Positions 17,449-26,342 are shown, counted from the first letter of the stretch. The stretch: DNA of 64,000 nucleotides from Catenulispora sp. EB89 (GCF_041261445.1 NZ_JBGCCU010000008.1:372001-436000); one strand, 5' to 3'. The notes: generated from the letters alone by a model not told the origin. Numbers and translations are program-made.

Positions 17449-18383
17449 TCACACTTCCCCGGCTGGGCTTCGGCGCGGCCGCGATCGCCAACGACGGTGT
17501 CGGGCTCGGGCAGGCGCTGGACTGTGTGGAGGCGGCGTGGGACAGCGGGATGCGCTACTTCGACACCGCTCCCATGTACGGCGCCGGGCACTCCGAGCGG
17601 CTGCTGGGGCTCGCGCTGCGCGGACGGCCTCGTGCGGAGTACGTGCTGAGCACGAAGGTCGGCCGCCTGGTCCGGCCTTCGCACCCGGACACCGAACAGA
17701 CCGGCGCCGACTGGATCTACGACTTCAGCCGGGAGGGGATCCTGACCTCGCTGGAGGAGAGCCTGCTGCGGCTCGGCGTCGACAGCGTGGACATGCTCTA
17801 CATCCACGACCCCGACGACCACTGGCGCGAGGCCCTGGAGCAGGCGTGGCCGACGGTGGCGCGGCTGCGCGACGAGGGGGTGGTGTGCGCGGTCGGCGTC
17901 GGCATGGTGCAGGCGCCGATGCTCGCCCGGTTCATCCGGGAGACCGACCTGGATCTGGTGCTGGCAGCGGGCGTCTACACGCTGCTGGACACTCAGGCTC
18001 TTGACGAGCTGCTGCCCGAGGCCGAGCGGCGCGGCGTCACCGTCGTCGCGGCGCAGTCGCTGCACGGCGGGCTCATCGACGGCGTCGCCGACGCCATGTT
18101 CCGCTACCGTCCGGTTGACGAGCAGACCCGCGCGAAGGCCGCGCGCATCGCGAAGGTGTGCCATGAGTTCGGCGTGCCCACGGCGGCCGTGGCGTTGCAG
18201 TTCCCGCTGGGGCATCCCGCGGTGCGCTGCGTCCTGACCGGCCCGGACTCGCCCGGGCAGCTGGCGCAGAACCTGGAGTGGGCCGCGCGGCCGGTACCGG
18301 CGGGCGTCTGGACGCGTCTGCGCGAGGAGGGCTTGCTCTCGGAGGAGACGCCGGTGCCGTCCACCGATCTGGCGACCGCCTAG
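17445..18383 (+). CDS. Aldo/keto reductase, sugar 1-dehydrogenase-like
   Basis: A 312-residue TIM-barrel oxidoreductase. The catalytic tetrad is visible as Asp40 and Tyr45 (FDTAPMYG), Lys71 (STKVGR) and His121 (YIHDPD). The sequence RYFDTAPMYGAGHSE and the LAAGVYTLLD segment resemble the D-threo-aldose 1-dehydrogenase/L-fucose dehydrogenase branch, which oxidises an aldose to its lactone with NAD(P). Being coupled to the permease genes, it probably acts on the imported sugar. Together with the aldehyde dehydrogenase this suggests oxidative sugar degradation, but no lactonase, dehydratase or aldolase is present in the cluster. The substrate is unknown. Confidence 0.87.
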   Translation: MITLPRLGFGAAAIANDGVGLGQALDCVEAAWDSGMRYFDTAPMYGAGHSERLLGLALRGRPRAEYVLSTKVGRLVRPSHPDTEQTGADWIYDFSREGILTSLEESLLRLGVDSVDMLYIHDPDDHWREALEQAWPTVARLRDEGVVCAVGVGMVQAPMLARFIRETDLDLVLAAGVYTLLDTQALDELLPEAERRGVTVVAAQSLHGGLIDGVADAMFRYRPVDEQTRAKAARIAKVCHEFGVPTAAVALQFPLGHPAVRCVLTGPDSPGQLAQNLEWAARPVPAGVWTRLREEGLLSEETPVPSTDLATA

Positions 18384-18535
18384 ATCGCTGGATTACTACA
18401 ACTCGGTTACCACTCGGACGGAGTTCCCTGAAGACCCGCCACGTCCCGCCCCAGCAGCTAGATTAATAAGGACTCTGCAATCGCAGCGTGCACCCAGGCT
18501 CCGGCGCCACAGTCTCTGGCGGAGGGCGGATCTCG

Positions 18536-20392
18536 ATGCGGACGCGGTCAGGGCAGCCACAGGCGTTCCACCCTGCCCGGATCGGGCCCTACGAGGTGGT
18601 ACGGCGCCTCGGCGCGGGCGCCATGGGCGAGGTGTACCTCGCGCGCTCGGCGTCCTCGCGGCTGGTGGCGGTGAAGACCATCCGGGCCGGGCTCGCCGAG
18701 CACCCCGGATACCGGCGCCGGTTCGCGCACGAGGTGGACGCGGCCAAGCGGGTCAGCGGCGCGTTCACCGCCGCCGTGGTGGGCGCCGACCCGCACGCCG
18801 ACCTGCCGTGGCTGGCCACGGTGTACGTGCCCGCGCCGTCGCTGGAGGAACTGGTCGCCACCTGCGGCCCGCTCGCGGTGTCGGCGGTGCGCTGGCTGGC
18901 CGCCGGCTGCGCCGAGGCGCTGGAGTGCGTCCACCGGGCCGGGCTCGTGCACCGGGACTTCAAGCCCGCCAACGTGCTCGTCACCGCCGACGGTCCGCGG
19001 GTCATCGACTTCGGGCTGGCCCGCAGGGACGGACTGCCGCAGGGCACGGCCGCCGGGATGGTGCTCGGGACGCCGCTGTACATGGCGCCCGAGCAGGCGG
19101 CGGGGGAACCGGTCGTGGGACCGGCCGCCGACGTGTTCGCGCTCGGCGCGACGCTCTACCACGCGGCCACCGGCGCCGCGCTGTACCAGGAGGAGAAGGC
19201 CGTCGGGGTCCTGCTGCAGAAGATGCGGCGGCCCCCGGACCTGGCGCAGGTGCCCCGGGAGGTGCGCGGGCTGGTCGCGGCCTGTCTGGCGCTGAAGCCG
19301 ACGGACCGCCCGACGCCCGCTTCGCTGCTCGCCGCCCTGGCGCCGCACCTGGCCGCGGCCGACGCCACGCAGGCGTTGCCCGACGCGGTGCTGGAGTACA
19401 TCGAGGGCTATCGCAGCGAGCAGATGGAGCTGGCGCGGACCCGGCGTTCGACGCCGGACGCGGCGGGCGAGGGTTCGGACGACGAGACCCACGTCGCGGT
19501 GCGCTCCGCCGACAGCCTCGGGGATCTCTCGGACCCCGTGGACCAGACGGTGTTCACCGGCGACGGGACCTACGACCTCGGGGCCGGGACCGCGGACGAC
19601 TCCCCGGACCACGACCCGCGGCCCCGCCACCCGTCGCTGCCACCGGACGAGGACGGGTCGCACTGGGTGCCGGCCAGCCGCGCGGCGTCGAGCCGGCGGC
19701 GGGCCCGCGCCGGGTCCGGCGTCGGACGGTGGGGTCCGGGGCGCTGGCAGCGGCGCTCGCCGATGGGGCCGGCGGTGGTCGCGGGCAGTGTGGTGCTGGC
19801 GATCGGCGCGGCGACGATCAGTGCCCTGTTTCTCGCCGGCGTGGTGACGCTCGGCGGCAAGGCCTCGGACTCGACGCAGGCGGGGGCCGGGCCGACGGCC
19901 GGCGCAGCGGCGACTGGGACTAGCAGGGTGAGCGGGGCAGCCGGGGCAGCCGGCGCGACCAGTGCTCGGCCCACCGGCTCGCCTCCCGGTTCCCCGCCGC
20001 CGACCGCCTCGTCGCCCCCGCCGACCCGCAGTGGTCCGCCGCCGCAGGGCCCGCCACCGGGCGGGGGTCCGCCGCAGGGTCCGCCGCCCGGCGCCGCGAC
20101 CGTGGTGGACGGGACGCGGCTGGACGTCCGGCCGCCGTTCGGCGACCCTCGGACCACCTTCATCCTGGAAGGCGTCGGGTGGCCGGCGGGGCAGACGGTC
20201 ACGGTCACGTTCCTGGACGCCGCCGTGCCGCAGGCCGAGACCGTGGCCGACGGGAGCGGAACGTTCAGCGTCGCCCTGGACCAGGGAGCGGGCGCGATCG
20301 TGCTGCCGGACGGGCGGTACCACGTGCGGGCCTCGTCGGGGAACCGGTCGCTGTCGGTCTCGCTCGTGGTCGCGCCGCCGCTGAATCCCTGA
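18536..20392 (+). CDS. Transmembrane serine/threonine protein kinase
   Basis: A 618-residue membrane kinase. Domains in order: kinase domain (about 17-270) with RLGAGAMGEVYLAR, the ATP-lysine Lys47, HRDFKPAN (Asp141 catalytic) and DFG (Asp158); an acidic, Pro-poor linker; one transmembrane helix (about 420-445, PAVVAGSVVLAIGAATISAL); a Pro-Gly-Ser spacer rich in GPPP; and an external beta-sandwich-like domain of about 90 residues. The last part could sense a ligand or the cell wall, like the external domains of PknB-type kinases, but it is not PASTA. The ATG at 18536 has GGAGGG 9 nt upstream. No substrate gene is adjacent. The 152 bp before it hold an AT-rich ATTAATAAG site (near 18465). Confidence 0.87.
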   Translation: MRTRSGQPQAFHPARIGPYEVVRRLGAGAMGEVYLARSASSRLVAVKTIRAGLAEHPGYRRRFAHEVDAAKRVSGAFTAAVVGADPHADLPWLATVYVPAPSLEELVATCGPLAVSAVRWLAAGCAEALECVHRAGLVHRDFKPANVLVTADGPRVIDFGLARRDGLPQGTAAGMVLGTPLYMAPEQAAGEPVVGPAADVFALGATLYHAATGAALYQEEKAVGVLLQKMRRPPDLAQVPREVRGLVAACLALKPTDRPTPASLLAALAPHLAAADATQALPDAVLEYIEGYRSEQMELARTRRSTPDAAGEGSDDETHVAVRSADSLGDLSDPVDQTVFTGDGTYDLGAGTADDSPDHDPRPRHPSLPPDEDGSHWVPASRAASSRRRARAGSGVGRWGPGRWQRRSPMGPAVVAGSVVLAIGAATISALFLAGVVTLGGKASDSTQAGAGPTAGAAATGTSRVSGAAGAAGATSARPTGSPPGSPPPTASSPPPTRSGPPPQGPPPGGGPPQGPPPGAATVVDGTRLDVRPPFGDPRTTFILEGVGWPAGQTVTVTFLDAAVPQAETVADGSGTFSVALDQGAGAIVLPDGRYHVRASSGNRSLSVSLVVAPPLNP

Positions 20393-20449
20393 CCCACGGC
20401 CGGGGCCGGAAGGACTCTTGACTTCCCAAGAGCACCGGATCAGATTCCT

Positions 20450-20467
20450 GATGCGTTCTGACGCATC
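20450..20467. promoter_or_regulatory. Inverted repeat upstream of the KstD-like gene
   Basis: GATGCGT-TCTG-ACGCATC, perfect 7-bp arms with a 4-bp centre, lies 27 bp before the ATG of the flavoprotein gene. TTGACT (near 20417) could be a -35 element. It may be an operator; no regulator gene adjoins it. Confidence 0.4.
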
Positions 20468-20493
20468 GTCAGGTCTCGGATTCGGAGGGCCCC

Positions 20494-22254
20494 ATGCCCG
20501 AGCACGGAACAGACCTTTCCCGCCGCCGCGTCCTGCAGGGCGCCGCCGCGGGGACCACCGCCGCCCTCTTCGGCGCCGGAGCTTTCGGCGGTACTAACGC
20601 CTACGCCGACGCTCCCGTGCTCGGGACGTACGACGTCGTCGTGGTCGGCTGCGGCGCCGCCGGGATGACCGCCGCGCTCACCGTCGCGGCGCGTGGCCTG
20701 TCGGTGGTGGTCGTCGAGAAGGCGCCGACGTTCGGCGGCTCGGCCGCGCGCTCGGGCGCCGGGATCTGGATCCCCAACAACTCGGTGATCCTCGCCGCCG
20801 GCGTCCCCGACACCCCGGCCCTGGCGGCCGAATACCTCGCGGCGGTCGTCGGCAGCGGTTCGACCCCGGCGCGCCAGGCCGCGTTCCTGACCAACGGACC
20901 GGCGATGCTGTCGTTCGTCATGGCGCACAGCCCGTGCCGCTTCAAGTGGATGGACGGCTATTCCGACTACTATCCGGAGCTTCCCGGCGGGATGCCCGGC
21001 GGCCGGTCGATCGAGCCGGACGTCATCGACGGGCACATCCTGGGATCGGAGCTGGCGAACCTGAACCCGGCCTACCTGCCGGTGCCGGCCGGGCTGGTGG
21101 TGTTCAGCCAGGACTACAAGTGGATCAACCTGGCCGCGGTCAACGCCAAGGGCACGGCGGTGGCCGCCGAGGCCGCCGCGCGCGGGGCCGCCGCCGCCCT
21201 GGCCGGGCAGAAGCCGCTGACCATGGGGCAGTCGCTGGCCACCGGGCTGCGCGCGGGGCTGATGCAGGCCGGCGTCCCGGTGCTGCTGAACACGCCGCTG
21301 ACGGACCTGAACATCGTCAACGGGAGCGCGGCGGGGGTGGTCGTCACGCAGAACGGCACGCCGGGCCTGATCAACGCGCGGCGCGGCGTCATCGTCGGCT
21401 CCGGCGGCTTCGAGCACAACGCCGCGATGCGCGCGCAGTACCAGCAGCAGCCGATCGGCACGAGCTGGAGCGTCGGCGCGAAGGAGAACACCGGCGACGG
21501 CATCCTGGCCGGCCAGCGCGCCGGCGCCGCGCTGGCGCTGATGGACGACGCCTGGTGGGGCCCGACGATCCCCAGCGGCGACGGGCCGTACTTCTGCCTG
21601 GCCGAGCGGACGCTGCCCGGTGGCCTGATCGTGAACCAGGCCGGGCACCGCTTCGTCGACGAGGCGGCGCCGTACGTGGACGTGGTGCACACGATGTACC
21701 GGCAGAACGCGACGGCGCCCGACATCCCGGCGTGGCTGATCATCGACCAGAACTTCCGCGACCGCTACGTCTTCCGCGACATCCTCCCGACCCTGCCGTT
21801 CCCCGACTCCTGGTACCAGAACGGCTCGGTCTACAGGGACCTGACCCTGTGGGGCCTCGCGAACCAGATCGGCGTCTCCCCATCGACGCTGACGAACACC
21901 GTCACCCACTTCAACGGCCTGGCGTTCACCGGCACCGACACGGACTACGGCCGCGGCGCGAGCGTCTACGACCACTACTACACGGACCCGGCGGTGATCC
22001 CGAACTCGTGCCTGGCGCCCCTGTGGCTCGCGCCGTTCTACGCCCTCCGCATCGTCCCCGGCGACCTCGGCACGAAGGGCGGCATGGTCACCGACGAGCG
22101 GGCGCGCGTGCTCCGGAGCGACGGCACGGTGATCCCCGGCCTGTACGCGGCGGGCAACGCGAGTGCCGCGGTGATGGGGCACAGCTACGCGGGCGCGGGC
22201 TCGACGATCGGGCCGGCGATGACGTTCGGGTACGTTGCGGGGAACGATATTTGA
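20494..22254 (+). CDS. Tat-exported FAD-dependent dehydrogenase, 3-ketosteroid delta-1-dehydrogenase-like
   Basis: A 586-residue flavoprotein. The N-terminus has a twin-arginine signal (SRRRVLQGAAAGTTAALFGAG, cleavage near NAYA). The Rossmann FAD loop reads VVVGCGAAGMTAA, followed by VEKAPTFGGSAARSGAGIWIPNN, and the C-terminus has GLYAAGNASAAVMGHSYAGAGSTIG. These segments match the KstD branch of the fumarate reductase/FAD_binding_2 family, which introduces a double bond in the A-ring of 3-ketosteroids. KstD proteins are usually cytoplasmic, so export with a bound cofactor is unusual. No other steroid genes are nearby, so the substrate is uncertain. GGAGGG precedes the ATG. It could also be another flavoprotein dehydrogenase of this fold. 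Confidence 0.8.
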   Translation: MPEHGTDLSRRRVLQGAAAGTTAALFGAGAFGGTNAYADAPVLGTYDVVVVGCGAAGMTAALTVAARGLSVVVVEKAPTFGGSAARSGAGIWIPNNSVILAAGVPDTPALAAEYLAAVVGSGSTPARQAAFLTNGPAMLSFVMAHSPCRFKWMDGYSDYYPELPGGMPGGRSIEPDVIDGHILGSELANLNPAYLPVPAGLVVFSQDYKWINLAAVNAKGTAVAAEAAARGAAAALAGQKPLTMGQSLATGLRAGLMQAGVPVLLNTPLTDLNIVNGSAAGVVVTQNGTPGLINARRGVIVGSGGFEHNAAMRAQYQQQPIGTSWSVGAKENTGDGILAGQRAGAALALMDDAWWGPTIPSGDGPYFCLAERTLPGGLIVNQAGHRFVDEAAPYVDVVHTMYRQNATAPDIPAWLIIDQNFRDRYVFRDILPTLPFPDSWYQNGSVYRDLTLWGLANQIGVSPSTLTNTVTHFNGLAFTGTDTDYGRGASVYDHYYTDPAVIPNSCLAPLWLAPFYALRIVPGDLGTKGGMVTDERARVLRSDGTVIPGLYAAGNASAAVMGHSYAGAGSTIGPAMTFGYVAGNDI

Positions 22255-22323
22255 GCCGGGTGGACCGAGGCGGGCGAGGCCGGCTCGCTTGAGCTGGACT
22301 TGCCCGGGTCTGCGATGCGCCGG

Positions 22324-22698
22324 TCAGGTGCTGACGCTGGCCACCGCCTCGACCCCGTACGTCCGTGCGTAGCCGTTCTCGGTCCCGACGAGCAGGTCGA
22401 CGACCTCGAAGTACCGGTCCCAGAACGGCGTCTCGCGCAGCGCGTCGATCAGCAGCTGGTAGGCGTGGTGGTCGTCGGCCTCCCAGACCCAGACGTCGGT
22501 GACGCGTGCGGAGTAGAACTCCGTGTCGTAGAAGCGCGAGCGGACGCCGGTGGTCTTGGCTTTGATCGCCGGGAGGACCTGGGTGGTGAAGGCCGCGACG
22601 CGTTCCTGCACGCTCAGCGCCAGCCATTCGGGGGTGGTCTTGACCAGCATGAACGCTGTGACCGGCGGCTCGGCGGTGGCTTGAGTGGACGCAGACAT
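22324..22698 (-). CDS. Darcynin family protein
   Basis: A 124-residue cytoplasmic protein with the conserved opening [19 protein letters not shown] and the segments [18 protein letters not shown] and [12 protein letters not shown], which I recognise as the darcynin family. Its fold resembles small ferredoxin-like (dimeric alpha-beta barrel) proteins, and its biochemical role is not established. The start ATG overlaps the stop of the NmrA-like gene (TGATG), so the two are translationally coupled and probably act together, with the divergent LysR-type gene as likely regulator. The longer open frame on the same strand reaches 23016, but only the part from 22698 is conserved. Confidence 0.8.
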   Translation of the reverse strand: MSASTQATAEPPVTAFMLVKTTPEWLALSVQERVAAFTTQVLPAIKAKTTGVRSRFYDTEFYSARVTDVWVWEADDHHAYQLLIDALRETPFWDRYFEVVDLLVGTENGYARTYGVEAVASVST

Positions 22699-23606
22699 CA
22701 GGATGCCTCCAGCGCGGCGAAGAAGGCGGGCTTCAGCGTCTCGGCGCACCACTGCTCGAAGCGGGTCGGCGAGGCGGTCTCCGCGGTGCGGGCCACGCCG
22801 GCGTCGAGGCCGTTCTCCTTGGCCCGCTTCATTTCGACGATGCCCTGCACGAACTCCGCGTTGAGCCCGTACCCGACCAGCGTCGCGGACACCGCGTCGA
22901 ACGACTCGCGCTCGTAGCGCACCGGACGCCCGAGCTGCTCGCTCATGATGCGCGCCAGGTCGTTGGGGGACAGGTCCTCCGGCCCGAGCACCGGCACGCT
23001 GCCGACACCGCGCCACGTGCGGTCCAGCAGTAGCGAAGCCGCGGCGGCCGCGATGTCGGCGACGGCGACCATCGGCGCCCTGCGGTCGCCGTCCACGCAG
23101 TCGAGGAAGACGCCCTTCTCACGGATCGAGTCGACCTCCTCCAGCAGGTTCTCGAAGAACGACGGGTTGGCCAGCGCGCGGTAGGCGACGCCTGATTCGC
23201 CGATCAGGTCGTCCATCGCGAGCGAGGCGCTGACCAGGCCGGCGCGGTCGGCGAACGGGGTGCCGCGCCCCAGCGCCGACACGCCGACGACGTGCCCGAC
23301 CCCGTGCGCGCCGAACGCCTTCACCCCCGGGCGGCTGAAAGCGCTCCACGCCTCGTGCGGCGGCTGGGACGCGTCCGGCGGGACCAGCCAGAAGACTGCG
23401 TCCGCGCCGTCGAAGGCCCGGTCGAGCACGGCGGCATCGCCGTGCGAGCCGATGACCACGTCGACGCGCCCGCGCGCCGCCTCCGGGAGCCGCCCGGGAT
23501 CGCGCACGATCACACGCAGCTCCTCGCCCGCGGCCGGGGCGGACTCCAGCAGCAGGGACAGCAGATGACGGCCGATGTTCCCGGTCGGGCCGGTGATGAC
23601 GATCAT
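22698..23606 (-). CDS. NmrA-like NAD(P)-binding atypical SDR
   Basis: A 302-residue protein with an N-terminal Rossmann motif [15 protein letters not shown] (TGxxGxxG). It lacks an obvious YxxxK catalytic pair, as expected for NmrA-like proteins, which act as NAD(P)-binding sensors or as quinone or other reductases. The middle [11 protein letters not shown] and the C-terminal [16 protein letters not shown] ending are typical of actinobacterial members. The ATG at 23606 has GAGG 7 nt upstream and begins directly at the nucleotide-binding strand; the longer frame to 23678 adds an unconserved tail. It is transcribed away from the LysR gene and is coupled to the darcynin gene. Confidence 0.82.
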   Translation of the reverse strand: MIVITGPTGNIGRHLLSLLLESAPAAGEELRVIVRDPGRLPEAARGRVDVVIGSHGDAAVLDRAFDGADAVFWLVPPDASQPPHEAWSAFSRPGVKAFGAHGVGHVVGVSALGRGTPFADRAGLVSASLAMDDLIGESGVAYRALANPSFFENLLEEVDSIREKGVFLDCVDGDRRAPMVAVADIAAAAASLLLDRTWRGVGSVPVLGPEDLSPNDLARIMSEQLGRPVRYERESFDAVSATLVGYGLNAEFVQGIVEMKRAKENGLDAGVARTAETASPTRFEQWCAETLKPAFFAALEAS

Positions 23607-23629
23607 GAAAACCTCGTTGCTCGTTCTGG

Positions 23630-23667
23630 ATCGGTGTTCGGTGCCGATGTCGGTATCGGTGTTCGGT
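23630..23667. promoter_or_regulatory. 13-bp direct repeats in the NmrA-LysR divergent promoter
   Basis: ATCGGTGTTCGGT occurs at 23630-23642 and again at 23655-23667, a 25-bp period, in the 139-bp space between the divergent genes. Sites on one face of the helix are usual for LysR-type tetramers, so these may be regulator sites. Confidence 0.4.
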
Positions 23668-23745
23668 ACGTCCCTCATCCTGTGCGGCCCCGCCGTGATG
23701 CCACAATGGGAACTTCAGCACGGAATCCTTGACGGAAATGGAATA

Positions 23746-24687
23746 ATGCAGGTGAGCAGCCCGGAACCAACCCTCGACGCCAACCTCGCGATCGCCCTGA
23801 ACGCCCTGCTGGCCGAGAACAGCGTGACCCGCGCCGCCGCGCGCCTGCACACCTCGCCGGCCGCGATGAGCCGCACCCTCGGCCGCCTGCGCCGCCTCCT
23901 GCAGGACCCGCTCCTGGTCCGCGCCGGCCAGACGATGGTCCCCACCCCGCGCGCCCAAGCCCTGCGCGAGGAGGCCGCCGCCGTCGTGCGCAGCCTCGGA
24001 GCCCTGCTCAGCCCGGGCGCGAGCGTCGACCCCGCCACGCTTCGCAGCACCTTTACTCTCCAGGCCGCCGACCTGGTCGGCGCGGCGCTGGCCCCCGGAC
24101 TGCTGCGACTCGCCGAGCGTGAGGCGCCCGGCGTCTCCTTCCGCATCCGGGCCGAGGAGTTGGAGGGCGGCCCCGCCCTGCGCGACGGCCGGATCGATCT
24201 GGAGGTCGGCTCCATCGACCACGTGGACCCCGAAACCCAGGTCGAGGAACTGGTCACGCTGCGCATGGCGGCGGCCGTCCGCCCCGGCCACCCGCTCACC
24301 GAGGGCCCGCTGACCCCGGCCCGCCTCGCCGCCGCGCAGCACGTCGCGGTCAGCCGCCGCGGCCGCTTCACCGGGCCCCTCGACACCGCGCTGGCCGAAC
24401 ACGACCTGCGCCGCCGGGTCGGCGTCGTGCTCCCGAGCCACCTCGCCGCGATGGCCCTGGCCGCCCGCAGCGACGTCGTCTGCCTCGTCCCGGCCGCACT
24501 GCCCGGCGCCGTTCCCTCGCCGCTCACCCAGGACGCCGACGCCCTCGGGCTGCGCCTGCTCGACGTCCCCGTGGCCCTGCCGCCGCTGACCATCGGCATC
24601 GCCTGGCACCCGCGGCACACAGCCGACGGCGCGCACTTCTGGCTGCGCGGCGCGGTGCGCAGGGTTCTCGCGCCTTCGTCCTCGTGA
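23746..24687 (+). CDS. LysR family transcriptional regulator
   Basis: A 313-residue LysR-type regulator. The winged HTH is at residues about 8-65 (LDANLAIALNALLAENSVTRAAARLHTSPAAMSRTLGRLRRLLQDPLLVR, seen in part), followed by a periplasmic-binding-protein-like effector domain to the end. The long segment PTPRAQALREE is the usual linker helix. It is divergent from the NmrA-darcynin pair and should control it; the inducer is unknown. The frame is open from 23575, but the ATG at 23746 begins just before the conserved helix. No good Shine-Dalgarno sequence precedes it; a GTG at 23752 is an alternative. Confidence 0.85.
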   Translation: MQVSSPEPTLDANLAIALNALLAENSVTRAAARLHTSPAAMSRTLGRLRRLLQDPLLVRAGQTMVPTPRAQALREEAAAVVRSLGALLSPGASVDPATLRSTFTLQAADLVGAALAPGLLRLAEREAPGVSFRIRAEELEGGPALRDGRIDLEVGSIDHVDPETQVEELVTLRMAAAVRPGHPLTEGPLTPARLAAAQHVAVSRRGRFTGPLDTALAEHDLRRRVGVVLPSHLAAMALAARSDVVCLVPAALPGAVPSPLTQDADALGLRLLDVPVALPPLTIGIAWHPRHTADGAHFWLRGAVRRVLAPSSS

Positions 24688-24700
24688 GCGCGGAAACGGC

Positions 24701-24716
24701 TCAGGACCGGTCCTGA
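24701..24716. promoter_or_regulatory. Perfect 16-bp palindrome
   Basis: TCAGGACCGGTCCTGA is an uninterrupted palindrome 13 bp after the LysR stop and 117 bp before the SDR start. It could be an operator for the SDR gene or part of a weak terminator. Confidence 0.35.
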
Positions 24717-24832
24717 ACGACCTGTGCCAGGGCTCTGCGAAGGCCGCCCTTCGCGACGTCCCCGCGTCGAAAGAGTCGGATATCATGCGTCGGTCGCCGT
24801 TGATCAACATCTGAAGCCCCGGAGGTCGCCGC

Positions 24833-25543
24833 ATGGAACCTGTCACGTTGATCACCGGAGGTTCCAGCGGAATCGGCGCCGCCACCGCCCGTGCCCTGCT
24901 CGAACAGGGTCACCGGGTGGCGGTCACCGGTCGCGACGCCGACAAGCTGGCCGCGTTCGCCGCCTCCGTGAAGGCCGACGCCGACGCCGGGGACCGGCTG
25001 CTGACGATCAGCGGCGACGCCGCCGAACCGGACGACGTCGCCGCCACCGTCCGTCAAGTCGTGGACACCTGGGGCCGCCTGGACACGGTCATCGCCAACG
25101 CCGGCTACTCCCTGCCCGGCAACCTGGAGTCCCACGACCCCGACGCCATGCGTGCCATGGTCCTGACCAACGTCCTCGGTCCGGCCCTGCTCGTCCGCGA
25201 GACGCTGCCGCACCTGCGGGAGACCAAGGGCCGGATCGTGGTCGTCGGCTCGGTCGCGGGCATCCGGTACACGCCCGGCAACATGTACTCCGTCACCAAG
25301 TGGGCCGTGCACGCGCTGGTCGAGAACGTGCGACTGCTGGTGGCCAAGGACCGCGTCGGCGTCACCCTGGTCGCCCCGGGCGTCGTGGACACCCCATTCT
25401 GGGACGAGCGCGGCGGATCACCGCAGGCGGCGCCGGCGCTGACCGCCGAGCAGATCGCCGCCGCGATCCTGTTCGCGGTCAACCAGCCCGAGGGCGTGGA
25501 CGTGAACCAGCTCGTGGTGCGGCCGACCGGCCAGCTCGGCTGA
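24833..25543 (+). CDS. Short-chain dehydrogenase/reductase
   Basis: A 236-residue classical SDR. It shows the cofactor loop TGGSSGIG (8-15), the NAG motif in IANAGYS, and the catalytic Ser140, Tyr152 and Lys156 (MYSVTKWAV). The arginine in VTGRDADKL suggests NADP(H) preference. Substrate unknown; it oxidises or reduces a carbonyl or alcohol in the cytoplasm. GGAGG lies about 9 nt before the ATG. It stands alone between the LysR gene and a secreted protein; a short 8-bp tandem repeat follows the stop. Confidence 0.88.
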   Translation: MEPVTLITGGSSGIGAATARALLEQGHRVAVTGRDADKLAAFAASVKADADAGDRLLTISGDAAEPDDVAATVRQVVDTWGRLDTVIANAGYSLPGNLESHDPDAMRAMVLTNVLGPALLVRETLPHLRETKGRIVVVGSVAGIRYTPGNMYSVTKWAVHALVENVRLLVAKDRVGVTLVAPGVVDTPFWDERGGSPQAAPALTAEQIAAAILFAVNQPEGVDVNQLVVRPTGQLG

Positions 25544-25544
25544 C

Positions 25545-25568
25545 CTGCGGCACTGCGGCACTGCGGCA
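25545..25568 (+). repeat. 8-bp tandem repeat, three copies
   Basis: CTGCGGCA repeated exactly three times directly after the SDR stop codon. No function is evident. Confidence 0.6.
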
Positions 25569-25634
25569 CCGGGCTCTAGGCCATCGGGGCGAACCCGGGA
25601 ATGGCGCGCGTGCCCGGGGGAGAAGAACCCTGTC

Positions 25635-26342
25635 ATGAGGCCGCTGACCAGGGTCGCCGCGCTCGGCGCGACGGTGGCCGTCGCCGCGTGGGCCGGGGTG
25701 GAGAGCACGCGCCACGCGGTGTCTCAGCCCGCGCAGACCAGAGCCGTGACGGCGACCGCGGAAGCGCCGCTGCACCTTCACGTGCCCTCCCGCCTGGCGC
25801 CGGAGCCGGCTTCGGCGCCGGCCGTGCTCGCCGCGCCAGCCGTCGACCCGGGCACCCTGCCGCAGACCCGCGCCCTGCCGAGCAGCGCCGACCAGCAGTT
25901 CCAGGCCCGGCTGCACGCGCTGTGGCAGGGCATCGTCGACGACGATCCGCAGGAAGCGCATCCGTTCTTCTTCCCGAAGACCGCGTACGTCCAGCTCAAG
26001 GCCCTGTGGAACGCCGCCGGCGACTACGACTACCGCCTGCTGGGCTACTTCGACCTCGACGTGCACGCCGCGCACCGGCTGCTCGGCGCCGGTGCGCAGC
26101 GGGCGCAGCTGGTCGGGATCGACGTGCCGGCGGGCAACGCGGAGTGGATGACGCCGGGGTCCGAGGAGAACAAGATCCCTTACTATCGGCTCTACGGCTC
26201 GCGCGTCAGGTACACGCTCGACGGGGTGTCGCACTCGTTCGGGGTCTTCTCCCTGTTGTCGTGGCGCGGGCAGTGGTACGCCGTGCACTTCGGGCCGTGG
26301 CCGCGCTGGGAGCGCTACGGGGACGTGTTCCAGGCTCGGTGA
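25635..26342 (+). CDS. Secreted protein of unknown function
   Basis: A 235-residue protein not recognised by family. The N-terminus (MRPLTRVAALGATVAVAAWAG) is a signal peptide or membrane anchor, followed by an Ala/Pro-rich linker to about residue 80. A compact conserved-looking domain follows, with HALWQGIVDDDPQEAHPFFFP, KALWNAAGDYDYRL, RYTLDGVSHSFGVFSLL and WYAVHFGPWPRWE, rich in aromatic residues as in small extracellular beta-rich domains. GGGGGAGAAG precedes the ATG. It is flanked by the SDR and the XRE regulator with no clear functional link. Confidence 0.7.
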   Translation: MRPLTRVAALGATVAVAAWAGVESTRHAVSQPAQTRAVTATAEAPLHLHVPSRLAPEPASAPAVLAAPAVDPGTLPQTRALPSSADQQFQARLHALWQGIVDDDPQEAHPFFFPKTAYVQLKALWNAAGDYDYRLLGYFDLDVHAAHRLLGAGAQRAQLVGIDVPAGNAEWMTPGSEENKIPYYRLYGSRVRYTLDGVSHSFGVFSLLSWRGQWYAVHFGPWPRWERYGDVFQAR

